A stretch of 64,000 nucleotides of DNA from RUG714 sp964623515 (GTDB taxonomy: Bacteria; Bacillota; Clostridia; Oscillospirales; Acutalibacteraceae): NCBI GenBank assembly GCA_964623515.1, contig CAZURV010000003.1:34195-98194 (forward strand). The letters run 5' to 3'. The position numbers and the translations under genes were made by a program. Under the pieces are notes generated by a model, which had not been told where the DNA came from, searched no databases, and worked only from the letters and a program-made list of their open reading frames with translations. This document shows, one piece after another, positions 41,033 through 49,503 of the stretch. How positions within the stretch are numbered: position 1 is the stretch's first letter; each line of letters starts with the position of its first letter.

Positions 41033-43563
41033 ATATTATAAATCGACTCACGTTCCGGCACATTAAAGAGAATAAAAAAAGAACGATAGTTACCATTATA
41101 GGAATCATCATATCGACGGCGATGGTAACCGCTGTATGCGTAAGCGTTATGTCATTGTGCCGGTATTTTAGCGAATGCGACGCTTATAAAAAAGGTGATT
41201 ATTATGCAGATACCTTTGCATCGGAGGAAAGCATAAAAAAGCTTGCCGAAGATAAAAGGCTTACGGATGTTTCGGCTGTCTGCGATATATGCAGTTTCAG
41301 CGCTTCAGAAAAAGACGGAGAATTTTCTGCAGTCGGCACAATGGGTGGGGCTAATGCAGATTATTTTAAAAACTTTATAACATCGGGTTTCACCGGCAGG
41401 TATCCTAACAATGAAAGTGAAATCATTGTGGATAAAACCTTCCTTGAGGATAATAACCTGAATTGGAAATTGTTTGACAAGGTAACGCTTGATATGGGAA
41501 GCCGCTATTATAAGAATGCAGAAGGTTCGGTAGGGGAGCTTTTCGGAAGCCGTCAGATCGGCGAATATTTTGTGAAAAAAAGCGAAAAGGAATTTACCGT
41601 TGTCGGTATAACCGAAGATAATCAGCCAACTTTAAACAGAAACAATCCCATTCTATGCGGTACCAATAAGTTTACTGAAGGTGCGGAAGTTTTCGTTAAA
41701 ACGGAAGAAAAAACGTCTGAAGCGGCAGTTAATATTTCAAAAGCTTTTAAGGACGCGGGAATTCAGGAATACAATATGAATTTTCTGCAGTTCAGAACAA
41801 GTTTTGTTGTTCTTGCAGGGGACAGCACGATGCAGATTCTGTTTACAATAGCGTTGTTTATGCTTGCGATTGTTTTTATCGTTTCCGTGGTTTTGATATT
41901 CAATGCGTTTGCCATGTCGCTCCGGGAGCGCCAGCGGTATCTCGGCATGCTGGCAAGTGTAGGCTGTACGGGAAAGCAGAAAAGGATGTCTGTTTATTCG
42001 GAAAGTTTTATTTTAGGAGCTGTGGGCATTCCCTTGGGCATTGCCGCCGGTATAGGAGGTATGGCTGTAACATTCAGGCTTATCAGACCTTTGATTTTAA
42101 AATCCGGGCTTTCGGTAACGGATGATATATATATAAAAACATATGTTGACTGGAGAATTATTCTGCTTGTTGTCGTTCTCAGTACATTTACAATCTTTAT
42201 TTCATCTGTTATTCCTGCAGTGCGCGCTTCCAAAATCACGCCGATTGATGCGCTCAGGCAGACAAACGTTGTTAAGGTTAAAGCGAAGAAACTGAAAGCC
42301 TCAAAAATTGTCAGAAAAATATTCGGTTACGAAGGTGAACTGGCAAGTAAAAATCAGAAGAGAAACGGTAAAAAATCTGCACTTATAACGTTTTCTCTGA
42401 TTGTGTCGGTTGCGGCTTTTATCTCGGTTAGCTATTTTTGTTCGATGTTTATGCAGGAAATAGACAGAGAAGCGAATATGTGCAATGTCATGGTAAGTGC
42501 CGCATCAGAGGATCTGGATAAAATCAGGGATGCGGCTTCGGAAGTGGATAAAGCAGATTCGGTATTCCTGGTCGGAGGAGCTTCTCTTTCCTCTGTGAAT
42601 CTTGACAAGAGTTATTATACCGACAAGGGATATGACGAATACGCAGACTCGGATTACTTGAATCTTATCTTTGTTTTTGATGATGACTTTGATAAAATTT
42701 GTGAAGATAACGGCATAAATCCGAAAAGCTTTTACGACAATAAAAATAAAGTTCTGCTTCTTCGTACTGCAGACCACAAGCAAAACGGCACAGATATTTT
42801 CAGCGACGTTGCTCTCGGCAAAACATTCAGCGCAGATATCTCGGATTATAATTTGTCAACCATTTCGTTTACGGTAGGCGGACTAATTGACTACAATAAG
42901 GACAATGCGTACTGCTTTGTAACTTCCGAAGGTGTACGGACTGCATTTATGCCATTAAGCAGTGCAAAAAAAAATATCGAGAAATTTAATACAACAAACG
43001 TGTCTGTGGGAATCATAACAGAGGAGCATGAGCAAGTATATGACGAGCTGACAAAATCTCTGGGAAGCGAAGAGTTTAAAGATTCTCCTCCCGTTGTTCA
43101 GGATATTGATGCAAGTGTGGAAATGATGTATGCAACCATCAATTTGATGCGCGTTTTCATTTACGGCTTTATTGTTTTGATTGCGCTGATTACAACTGCG
43201 AATATATTCAATACGATTTCAACCAGCATAAATTCACGCAGAAAAGAGTTTGCAATGCTGAAATCAGTCGGTGTAACGCCGAAAGGCTTTAAAAGAATGA
43301 TTATATTTGAAAGTATGTTTTACGGCATAAAATCTCTGCTTATCGGCTTGCCTGCCGGTTTTGTGCTTAGCTACGCGCTATATTGGGCACTGTTAAGCGG
43401 TTCTCAAAATTCGGCGGAAGAAATCGCTTTTGCACCGAATCCGTTTGTATATCTCGGCGCCGCGCTTGCGGTATTCCTGATTATAGGATTGTCTATGCTT
43501 TATTCCGTTGCAAAGATAAAAAACGATGCCATTATCGAAACGTTGAAACTGGATATAAATTAA
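41029..43563 (+). CDS. FtsX-like ABC transporter permease with two FtsX domains
   Basis: 844 residues, GTG start overlapping the ATPase stop. One N-terminal helix, a large outside domain (about 45-255), three helices in a first FtsX block ('FAMSLRERQRYLGMLASVGCTGKQ'), another helix and outside domain (about 475-690), and a second FtsX block ('SINSRRKEFAMLKSVGVTPKGF'). Two such blocks give 8 helices rather than the 10 of BceB proper, so it is closer to SalY/VncE-like exporters. Regulated, I infer, by the two-component system just upstream. Substrate unknown, perhaps an antimicrobial peptide. Confidence 0.9.
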   Translation: MNIINRLTFRHIKENKKRTIVTIIGIIISTAMVTAVCVSVMSLCRYFSECDAYKKGDYYADTFASEESIKKLAEDKRLTDVSAVCDICSFSASEKDGEFSAVGTMGGANADYFKNFITSGFTGRYPNNESEIIVDKTFLEDNNLNWKLFDKVTLDMGSRYYKNAEGSVGELFGSRQIGEYFVKKSEKEFTVVGITEDNQPTLNRNNPILCGTNKFTEGAEVFVKTEEKTSEAAVNISKAFKDAGIQEYNMNFLQFRTSFVVLAGDSTMQILFTIALFMLAIVFIVSVVLIFNAFAMSLRERQRYLGMLASVGCTGKQKRMSVYSESFILGAVGIPLGIAAGIGGMAVTFRLIRPLILKSGLSVTDDIYIKTYVDWRIILLVVVLSTFTIFISSVIPAVRASKITPIDALRQTNVVKVKAKKLKASKIVRKIFGYEGELASKNQKRNGKKSALITFSLIVSVAAFISVSYFCSMFMQEIDREANMCNVMVSAASEDLDKIRDAASEVDKADSVFLVGGASLSSVNLDKSYYTDKGYDEYADSDYLNLIFVFDDDFDKICEDNGINPKSFYDNKNKVLLLRTADHKQNGTDIFSDVALGKTFSADISDYNLSTISFTVGGLIDYNKDNAYCFVTSEGVRTAFMPLSSAKKNIEKFNTTNVSVGIITEEHEQVYDELTKSLGSEEFKDSPPVVQDIDASVEMMYATINLMRVFIYGFIVLIALITTANIFNTISTSINSRRKEFAMLKSVGVTPKGFKRMIIFESMFYGIKSLLIGLPAGFVLSYALYWALLSGSQNSAEEIAFAPNPFVYLGAALAVFLIIGLSMLYSVAKIKNDAIIETLKLDIN

Positions 43564-43593
43564 AAGGTTCAATCAAAAAATCCCAATCGTCAA

Positions 43594-43635
43594 AAAATCC
43601 CGTCCGGTTAGATATTCCGGGCGGGATTTTACAGC
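43594..43635 (+). terminator. Terminator after the ABC permease
   Basis: AAAATCCCGTCCGG / CCGGGCGGGATTTT stem, one mismatch, 9-base loop. It closes the two-component/transporter operon. Confidence 0.8.
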
Positions 43636-43684
43636 TGTCAGGGATGGTTTAACCATAAAGATAATATTGCATGAATCAGAATAT

Positions 43685-44152
43685 TTACCAGATAATACCT
43701 GCTTTTGCAAGCGGTTTTAAAAAGGCTTCCCTGATTCTGAAACCGAGCGATCTATCACCGTTCGGAGCAGGCAAGGGTATATAATGAACGCCCGCTTTTT
43801 CCATAATCAGTGTGCTGCGCCAAATATGAAATTCGCTGGTTACATATATAACTTTTGCTTCTTCTCCGAGTAGCTTTTTTGTGTACTGAAAATTTTGAAG
43901 TGTGGTTTTGGCCTGAATTTCAAGAATAATGCGCCGTTCCTCAATGCCGAGCTTCAAAAGTGCGTTTTTCATAATTTCAGCTTCACTGAGCGTCTGCGCT
44001 TTTCCTTTAATTCCGCCGGAACATACGGCTTTCATATTCGGGTGGGATTTTAAGTAATTCGCCGCAGTTTTGATTCTTTCTTCAAGCAGAGGGCTGGGGT
44101 TATCACCGTTAATCGGACCTCCGAGAATTAAGATATAATCGGCTTCCGTCAT
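43685..44152 (-). CDS. YdcF/ElyC family (DUF218) protein
   Basis: 155 residues of the DUF218 fold: 'YILILGGPINGDNPSPLLEE' near the start, 'CSGGIKGKAQTLSEAEIM', and 'VTSEFHIWRSTLIMEKAG'. Relatives are linked to envelope polysaccharide or lipid-carrier metabolism. No membrane helix here. Its RBS (AAAGGAG) lies in the last codons of the FkbM-like gene, 3 bases apart, so it is the last gene of the operon. Confidence 0.82.
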   Translation of the reverse strand: MTEADYILILGGPINGDNPSPLLEERIKTAANYLKSHPNMKAVCSGGIKGKAQTLSEAEIMKNALLKLGIEERRIILEIQAKTTLQNFQYTKKLLGEEAKVIYVTSEFHIWRSTLIMEKAGVHYIPLPAPNGDRSLGFRIREAFLKPLAKAGIIW

Positions 44153-44155
44153 AAA

Positions 44156-45211
44156 TTATTCTCCTTTGATGATTCCGTAAAAATTAGACTCCCACGCTGG
44201 TATATATTGGTGATGGCAGAAATAGAATCTGTAATCATTGCAGATTTCATGAATTTTCAGCGGAATTGCAAACATATCCTCGTTTCTGTGATAGGCACAG
44301 ATATAGAGCTTGGGACGGTATTTTTTTATGGTCTGCGTAGCACCCTCTATTGCTTTTAGTTCACTGCCTTCTATGTCCATTTTTATTAGTGAAACGGGTT
44401 CTTTTAGAGTGTGGTCAACAGTGTCCATAGCTACCTTCGTTCCACCTGGAGAAACCGAGGAGTTCCTGCCGTTCTTTTTGTCAAAGCACAGGCTTTCCGT
44501 TTTGTTCCATGCTCCGGTATTGAACACCGTTACATCGCGCATATCCTTTGTGTTTCTGCACAGTTTTTTAAAATTTTTATTATCGGGTTCAAACGCAAAT
44601 ATTTTTTGATATGCCGGGTCGGCAAGTGCAAATTCTTTTACGGTATCTCCGTCATATGCGCCCAAATCAACAATGGTTTCACCGCTTGGTTTCAGGTATT
44701 CGGAATATGCGGTTTCTTTAGGTGTAAAGGGAATCAGATAATCCAGTTTTCCGCTTATCTTGAAATTAAGAATATTTATATAATTCTGTTTTGACTGTTC
44801 GTCTGCAAGCAGATGATAGGCTTTATCAAATTCTTTTTCGTGCAGACGGACAAATTCTTTTGTGAATAAACCTGTTCCGGATACAGGTACGTCAGGGGCC
44901 AATACGGTATGCCTGCGTGCGATGGAAAAAATATTGTCAATCACTTCATGCCTGTTGGAGGCGAAACTCAAAAGCACGGTAAAATCTTCGTAAAGTGTTT
45001 CGATTTCACTTAATTTTTTTACACGCATTCCGTGAAAGCAGTGTCCTCTGACAAAATCGTCACTTGCAAAAATATCCGATATAGCAATTCTTTTTTCGGC
45101 GCATATTTCAATAATTTTATCCGCGCCGTTCCCCATGCCGTAAAGAACGATTGGTTTGGTTTCGGCTTTCAGGGTGTGCCATATATCATTTTCTTTTATC
45201 TGTTCGAACAA
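44156..45211 (-). CDS. FkbM-family methyltransferase with N-terminal nucleotide-binding-like domain
   Basis: 351 residues. The C-terminal half is a SAM-dependent FkbM-type methyltransferase ('ETIVDLGAYDGDTVKEFAL', 'IFAFEPDNKNFKKL', 'LIKMDIEGSELKAIEGA'). The N-terminal part has 'IVLYGMGNGADKIIE', a Rossmann-like loop common in surface-glycan enzymes. Begins at a TTG with AAAGGA 7 bases before; the only early ATG is at residue 25. It lies 3 bases from both neighbours. It likely O-methylates a sugar or polyol of a surface polymer; target unknown. Confidence 0.85.
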   Translation of the reverse strand: MFEQIKENDIWHTLKAETKPIVLYGMGNGADKIIEICAEKRIAISDIFASDDFVRGHCFHGMRVKKLSEIETLYEDFTVLLSFASNRHEVIDNIFSIARRHTVLAPDVPVSGTGLFTKEFVRLHEKEFDKAYHLLADEQSKQNYINILNFKISGKLDYLIPFTPKETAYSEYLKPSGETIVDLGAYDGDTVKEFALADPAYQKIFAFEPDNKNFKKLCRNTKDMRDVTVFNTGAWNKTESLCFDKKNGRNSSVSPGGTKVAMDTVDHTLKEPVSLIKMDIEGSELKAIEGATQTIKKYRPKLYICAYHRNEDMFAIPLKIHEICNDYRFYFCHHQYIPAWESNFYGIIKGE

Positions 45212-45214
45212 TCT

Positions 45215-46984
45215 TTAATCCTTTTTATCCGTGCTTTTCTTTGTGGTTGTATCATTTGTTGATATTTTTGTTTCTGCCGGGATTTTACCGTTTTTCAAAT
45301 CCTCTGCCTGTGAATAATCTTTAAGCTGAAATACAGTTCTGTATATACCGTCTTCTTCGTCTTCCTTCGAAAGAAAGCGTGTGAGCAGAGAACCTTTTTT
45401 TGAATCTGAAAATGACAGCAATTCAATATCCGACGCGGTTTTAAGTTCCCAGTTTTTTAAACTTTTGTCGATATGATTTCGCAGTGCTTTATACGAAGAA
45501 TAATGAATGCTTTCTGATGCGTATGTTATTCCGTATTTTTCGTTCCTTTCCATAAAGAAATCGTCTATGTCTGCAATTGTTTGCGCATATGCGCCTGCCA
45601 AGCTGCCAAAGAGAGCTTCGTATGTTCCGTCTTCACAGAGCTGTGCATAAAGAAAGTTCTCTTTCTCCCATGTATATGAAAAATATTCGCAGACCGTATT
45701 GAATTGTTCGTTTTTATATTCGCTCAACCGGCATTTGGTAAAATCTCCGCCCTTGAATTCAAAATAAATTCCGGAGGACAGATCGTTTTTATTTGGCATG
45801 ATTTTTACTGAAAACGTAAAATCACCTTGCAGTGCGTCCGGCGTATATACCCCATCGGCGGTATAGCTCATGATATAGTTGTCAGGTGCGGTTTCCTTAA
45901 CTTTTCCGCTTTCAAACTCATATATATCGGCGAAAAACGAGATGCTGTATGCAGTTTGATTGAGGCTTGAGGTGTAAGCGTCTGTCAGCATATGTATGCA
46001 CAGCATTTCGTTTCTGCCGTCTCCGTCCGCATCAAGAATCTGCGCAGACAGCAGACCGTTGAACTTATCCGCTCCGAGCTTTCCGTTTTCATTATAGGCA
46101 ACGATTCGTTCCGTGGGTATTGAACCGTATTTTTTTAACAAAACATTATTGTAATAATCGGTAAATGCTTCGTTTATTTGGTTTGGATTATACGTTTTTG
46201 CCGTCGTTTCGGCTTGCGTTGTATACGAACTTGAAGTTTCGGGAAAAAACACTTTGTGAAGCGGACTATCCGCACGCCTTGCAATAAAGTAAACCGATAC
46301 CGCCATGATAACGAGCATCAGAATCAAAATCGATGCTACGACGATGCCTTTCGTATTTGTTTCAAGCTGTGGTTTTTCCGCTTCGGGGCTTTCGTCCAGC
46401 AGAGCAGTGTTTAAATCATCATGAAAAAGTTTTTTCGTTTTCTGCGTAAAAAATCTTATTTTGCTTTTTTTCGATTCGGATTCGGGATTCGCGCCTGTGA
46501 GCGCAGTTTCCAAGCCGTCATCATTCCCGATTTCGATTTCTTTTTCCTCGTATGTTAAATTGTAAAATTCATGCAGTATATCTTCAGCGGAATCTTTGAT
46601 CTCTCCTTTTGCTTCATCTGCAGAATAAGAAAGCAAGGAAATCAGTTTTTCACCAAATTTTTTCAGGCTTTCCGGAATCGGCTGATTTTCCAAGTCTTCA
46701 TGGGTTATGTCGCTTTTTTCTATTTTTTCAATATGAATCAACTCGGTGCCGGAATCTGTATGGATTTCGTCAAATAGTTTGCTGTTTAATTTATCAAAAA
46801 ACTCGTCAAAATCGGAAGCAGATGAAAACGCATAAATAAACAGTGCTTCTGAAATTTCCGCGGATTTTTTCTCATCTTCAAATATAAAGAAAACCGAGTC
46901 ATAAATGCGGCGGATAACAGAAGCATAAATTTTTTTTAGTGCTTCTTCACTGCCTTCTTTTGCTTTAAAAAAGAACTCGTTCAT
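45215..46984 (-). CDS. Membrane protein with sigma-factor-like N-terminus and extracytoplasmic domain
   Basis: 589 residues, not recognised as a known family. Residues 1-70 ('KEGSEEALKKIYASVIRRIY...') resemble region 2 of an ECF sigma factor in spacing, though the DNA- and core-binding residues look eroded. A charged stretch (about 75-210) leads to one membrane helix (213-234), then a Thr/Ser linker and about 340 residues outside, with a calcium-loop-like 'DADGDGRNE' at about 318-326. Tightly packed (6 bases from the flavodoxin, 3 from the FkbM gene). Inference: a membrane-tied regulator or a remodelled regulator that is no longer a sigma factor. Confidence 0.6.
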   Translation of the reverse strand: MNEFFFKAKEGSEEALKKIYASVIRRIYDSVFFIFEDEKKSAEISEALFIYAFSSASDFDEFFDKLNSKLFDEIHTDSGTELIHIEKIEKSDITHEDLENQPIPESLKKFGEKLISLLSYSADEAKGEIKDSAEDILHEFYNLTYEEKEIEIGNDDGLETALTGANPESESKKSKIRFFTQKTKKLFHDDLNTALLDESPEAEKPQLETNTKGIVVASILILMLVIMAVSVYFIARRADSPLHKVFFPETSSSYTTQAETTAKTYNPNQINEAFTDYYNNVLLKKYGSIPTERIVAYNENGKLGADKFNGLLSAQILDADGDGRNEMLCIHMLTDAYTSSLNQTAYSISFFADIYEFESGKVKETAPDNYIMSYTADGVYTPDALQGDFTFSVKIMPNKNDLSSGIYFEFKGGDFTKCRLSEYKNEQFNTVCEYFSYTWEKENFLYAQLCEDGTYEALFGSLAGAYAQTIADIDDFFMERNEKYGITYASESIHYSSYKALRNHIDKSLKNWELKTASDIELLSFSDSKKGSLLTRFLSKEDEEDGIYRTVFQLKDYSQAEDLKNGKIPAETKISTNDTTTKKSTDKKD

Positions 46985-46990
46985 CGTTTT

Positions 46991-47491
46991 TTACGCTTCA
47001 TTATACCAATCATAAACAGCCCTAAGGTTATCTTCGCTGAAATAATCGGCTCCGGTTTTTAAATCCGCATACATCTGCGCTTCACTCTTGCTGAGTTCAT
47101 CGCCCGCTGCAGTTCTTTTTTCAAATTCGTCTGCAATCATATCAATAAGAATTTTGGAAAGTCCTATCACTTTTTCACCGTCATACCCTCCGTGAAGGGG
47201 AAAAACGGCTTTGCAGGTTATTTTATTCATATCAATCAGTTTCTGCCTTCGTTCCGCGTTCGGTTCAGTCAAACCTACCGGGCATACGCAGATGATGTTG
47301 TAGCGTTTGTTTGCCTTTTTATAGCCCTGAATAACGCCTGCCTGAACCCAGCCGAAATAAATAACATCTTCATGCTTTTTAACTTTAATTTTTGCCATAT
47401 ATGTATTCCAGCATTCCAGCCCGAAATGCTCGGCAAAAAGTTTGGCATATTTTTCCGTAAACCCTGTGTTGGTTTCATAAACAACTTTCAT
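46991..47491 (-). CDS. Flavodoxin-domain protein
   Basis: 166 residues with the flavodoxin start 'MKVVYETNTGFTEKYAKLFAEHF', where the T-x-T-G-x-T loop binds the FMN phosphate; 'YFGWVQAGVIQGYKKA' and 'CVCPVGLTEP' fit the following strand-loops. The likely role is electron transfer or a redox step in an unknown reaction. AAGGAG precedes the ATG. First gene of a four-gene unit with the sigma-like membrane protein, FkbM enzyme and YdcF. Confidence 0.78.
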   Translation of the reverse strand: MKVVYETNTGFTEKYAKLFAEHFGLECWNTYMAKIKVKKHEDVIYFGWVQAGVIQGYKKANKRYNIICVCPVGLTEPNAERRQKLIDMNKITCKAVFPLHGGYDGEKVIGLSKILIDMIADEFEKRTAAGDELSKSEAQMYADLKTGADYFSEDNLRAVYDWYNEA

Positions 47492-47587
47492 ACTTGCGCT
47501 CCTTTTTTAAAATGCCCCATAGTTACGGCGTTTTGCCGGAACAACGGGGCAGTAGATGAAATAGATTGAACCGTATCTGTTTTTTGT

Positions 47588-48466
47588 TCAGGCAACGGTA
47601 TATCCGCTTTTTCCTCTCAAAGCTTCCGCTTCTTCCGGAGGAAGCTTATCACCGGTTTTTTCAACGATAAATGCTACAAGGGAAATGATTCCGATGCCAA
47701 GGCATACCGAACCCAGCGCATACATGGCGATACACAGAGCGGAGTTTGCACCGAGACCGATAATGCTTCCGGCTGTCAGCCCTGCCACTCCCAAAACAAG
47801 CAGTATGATTGCTGCAGTGAGGAATTTTGCGGCGAGTTTATTGTTAACAACTTTGATATTTCTGCTTTCAGCTTCTTCCTGCGCCTTTTTCTCTGCTTCT
47901 TTTTCTTCTGCGCTTTTTTTCGGTTCGCGCAGGATAACGAATTTATCCATAAGGAATACAAATACAAATGTGATACAACAGATTACCGACTTGCTGATAA
48001 GCGTAACGAGCGTATTTTTAAGACTTTCATTTTGCATTCCGTTTAAAAGAGAGCTTATCCAGCCCTGAAATTCGGGACCTACATATGTGCTTACGCATAT
48101 GATAAACACAATCATAACAAGCGTTGCCACAACGCTGAAAGTAGGATTGGTAGCGCTCTTAAATGTCTTTTTCCTGTTAATAACGAAGCTTATCATATTC
48201 CCGACTGTTGTGGAAACAAGATATGCGATCATGGCATTAACGCCGCTGTTTACATCCGAGCCGTCATACTTAAAGAACAGAAAATTAAATTCAAGGCCTG
48301 AAAGCGGAACCAATATAATGTTGCAAAGCAGGAACATAACCACAAATTCGGTAAGCCCCGAACAACAGCTTGCAAGCGTAAATTTGATAACCTGCCAGAG
48401 CTGTGCGTTTTTTTCGGTCCACTTTTGAAAGGCGCTTTTTTGATTAACAGTTGTTTGTTCGCTCAT
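47588..48466 (-). CDS. GtrA-family membrane protein
   Basis: About 292 residues. The GtrA-like fold has four main helices with 'SCCSGLTEFVVMFLLCNI' and 'VGNMISFVINRKKTF', which is the GtrA signature; GtrA proteins flip undecaprenyl-phosphate-sugars. Beyond the usual length (about 130) there is an extra C-terminal region with a helical charged segment and two more membrane helices. Start at 48466 with GGGAG upstream. It is 96 bases from the flavodoxin gene, and could be the first gene of the same operon. Confidence 0.82.
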   Translation of the reverse strand: MSEQTTVNQKSAFQKWTEKNAQLWQVIKFTLASCCSGLTEFVVMFLLCNIILVPLSGLEFNFLFFKYDGSDVNSGVNAMIAYLVSTTVGNMISFVINRKKTFKSATNPTFSVVATLVMIVFIICVSTYVGPEFQGWISSLLNGMQNESLKNTLVTLISKSVICCITFVFVFLMDKFVILREPKKSAEEKEAEKKAQEEAESRNIKVVNNKLAAKFLTAAIILLVLGVAGLTAGSIIGLGANSALCIAMYALGSVCLGIGIISLVAFIVEKTGDKLPPEEAEALRGKSGYTVA

Positions 48467-48611
48467 TTCCGTTTCTCCCGTCTTCGGCAGTTTTCTGCGC
48501 ACGCTGAAAATTACCGTGTAATTTTAATTGATGATAATATAATTATATCTGAACCTATAGACTTTTGCAACAAAAATTTATACTATTATTTTCGTAAATA
48601 AAAATAAACAC

Positions 48612-48640
48612 TTGAAACCGGACGCAGTTTCATGTATTAT
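48612..48640 (+). promoter_or_regulatory. Promoter of pduL
   Basis: TTGAAA, 17 bases, TATTAT, about 36 bases before the start codon. Confidence 0.6.
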
Positions 48641-48675
48641 ATTATGAGTGAGATTACAGAAAGCAGGGTGTTTTT

Positions 48676-49251
48676 ATGGAGAAAAAAGTTTTAGTTGAAA
48701 CTTCCGCCCGCCATGTGCATTTATCGCAGGCGGATTTGGATACATTGTTCGGCAAGGGATATCAGTTAACAAATAAAAAAGATTTGTCTCAACCCGGGCA
48801 GTTTGCCTGTGTTGAAAGAGTTACGATTGTAGGTAGCAAAAGAGAACTCGCAGGCGTTTCCATTCTCGGTCCTGTACGGAAAGATACGCAGGTTGAGCTT
48901 TCACTTACGGACGCTCGTTCAATAGGAGTAAAAGCGCCTATCCGCGAGAGCGGCGATATAGCAGGCTCAGGTTCTTGCAAAATTATCGGGCCAAAGGGCG
49001 AGATTGAAATATCAGAGGGCGTAATCGCGGCGAAAAGGCATATTCACGCAACACCTGCGGACGCTGAAAAGTACGGTCTTAAAGATAAGCAGATTGTTTC
49101 TGTTGAAATCGGCGAGGGTGACAGAAAAATTACATTCGGCGATGTTATAGTTCGTGTAAGTGATTCTTATGCATGGGCTATGCATATTGATACGGATGAA
49201 TCCAATGCGGGATGTGTAGTTCCCGGCACAATGGGTACAATATTAGCATAA
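48676..49251 (+). CDS. pduL: Phosphate propanoyltransferase PduL (phosphotransacylase)
   Basis: Interconverts acyl-CoA and acyl-phosphate. 191 residues with the PduL signatures 'VETSARHVHLSQADLDTLFGKG', 'VSILGPVRKDTQVELSLTDA' and 'AKRHIHATPADAEKYGL', whose His residues bind zinc. In microcompartment operons PduL lies with diol dehydratase and shell genes; none are here, and no N-terminal targeting extension is seen. So it probably acts as the cell's phosphotransacetylase in acetate formation, with acetate kinase elsewhere. Confidence 0.93.
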   Translation: MEKKVLVETSARHVHLSQADLDTLFGKGYQLTNKKDLSQPGQFACVERVTIVGSKRELAGVSILGPVRKDTQVELSLTDARSIGVKAPIRESGDIAGSGSCKIIGPKGEIEISEGVIAAKRHIHATPADAEKYGLKDKQIVSVEIGEGDRKITFGDVIVRVSDSYAWAMHIDTDESNAGCVVPGTMGTILA

Positions 49252-49262
49252 ACCGTTTGTTT

Positions 49263-49413
49263 TTGCCCTCACACATTTTATCACGTAGCATACAGGTCCT
49301 GCACGGCAGCACGCTTTGAACCATGTCAGGCGGGGAACCGAGCAGCATTAAGAAGACTGTGCTGTGCGATGCAGCAAAGCCTGTATGCTATGTGATTGAG
49401 TGTATGAGGGCAA
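49263..49413 (+). ncRNA. ffs: Signal recognition particle RNA
   Basis: A 151-base hairpin RNA between pduL and dnaX, closed by TTGCCCTC / GAGGGCAA. The conserved Ffh-binding part is 'CCATGTCAGG...GGAA..GAGCAGC' (about 49321-49347), with the GGAA-type tetraloop region. The position right before dnaX-ybaB-recR is typical of Firmicutes. It lacks the longer Alu part of the Bacillus RNA. Confidence 0.93.
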
Positions 49414-49503
49414 TCTCTGTTTGTGCAGATTTGTTTTATTTATGAATTACCATGCGCCGGCATACCCTGCAGAATAAGATTTTGTTGAAAGGATGAAGTC
49501 GTT

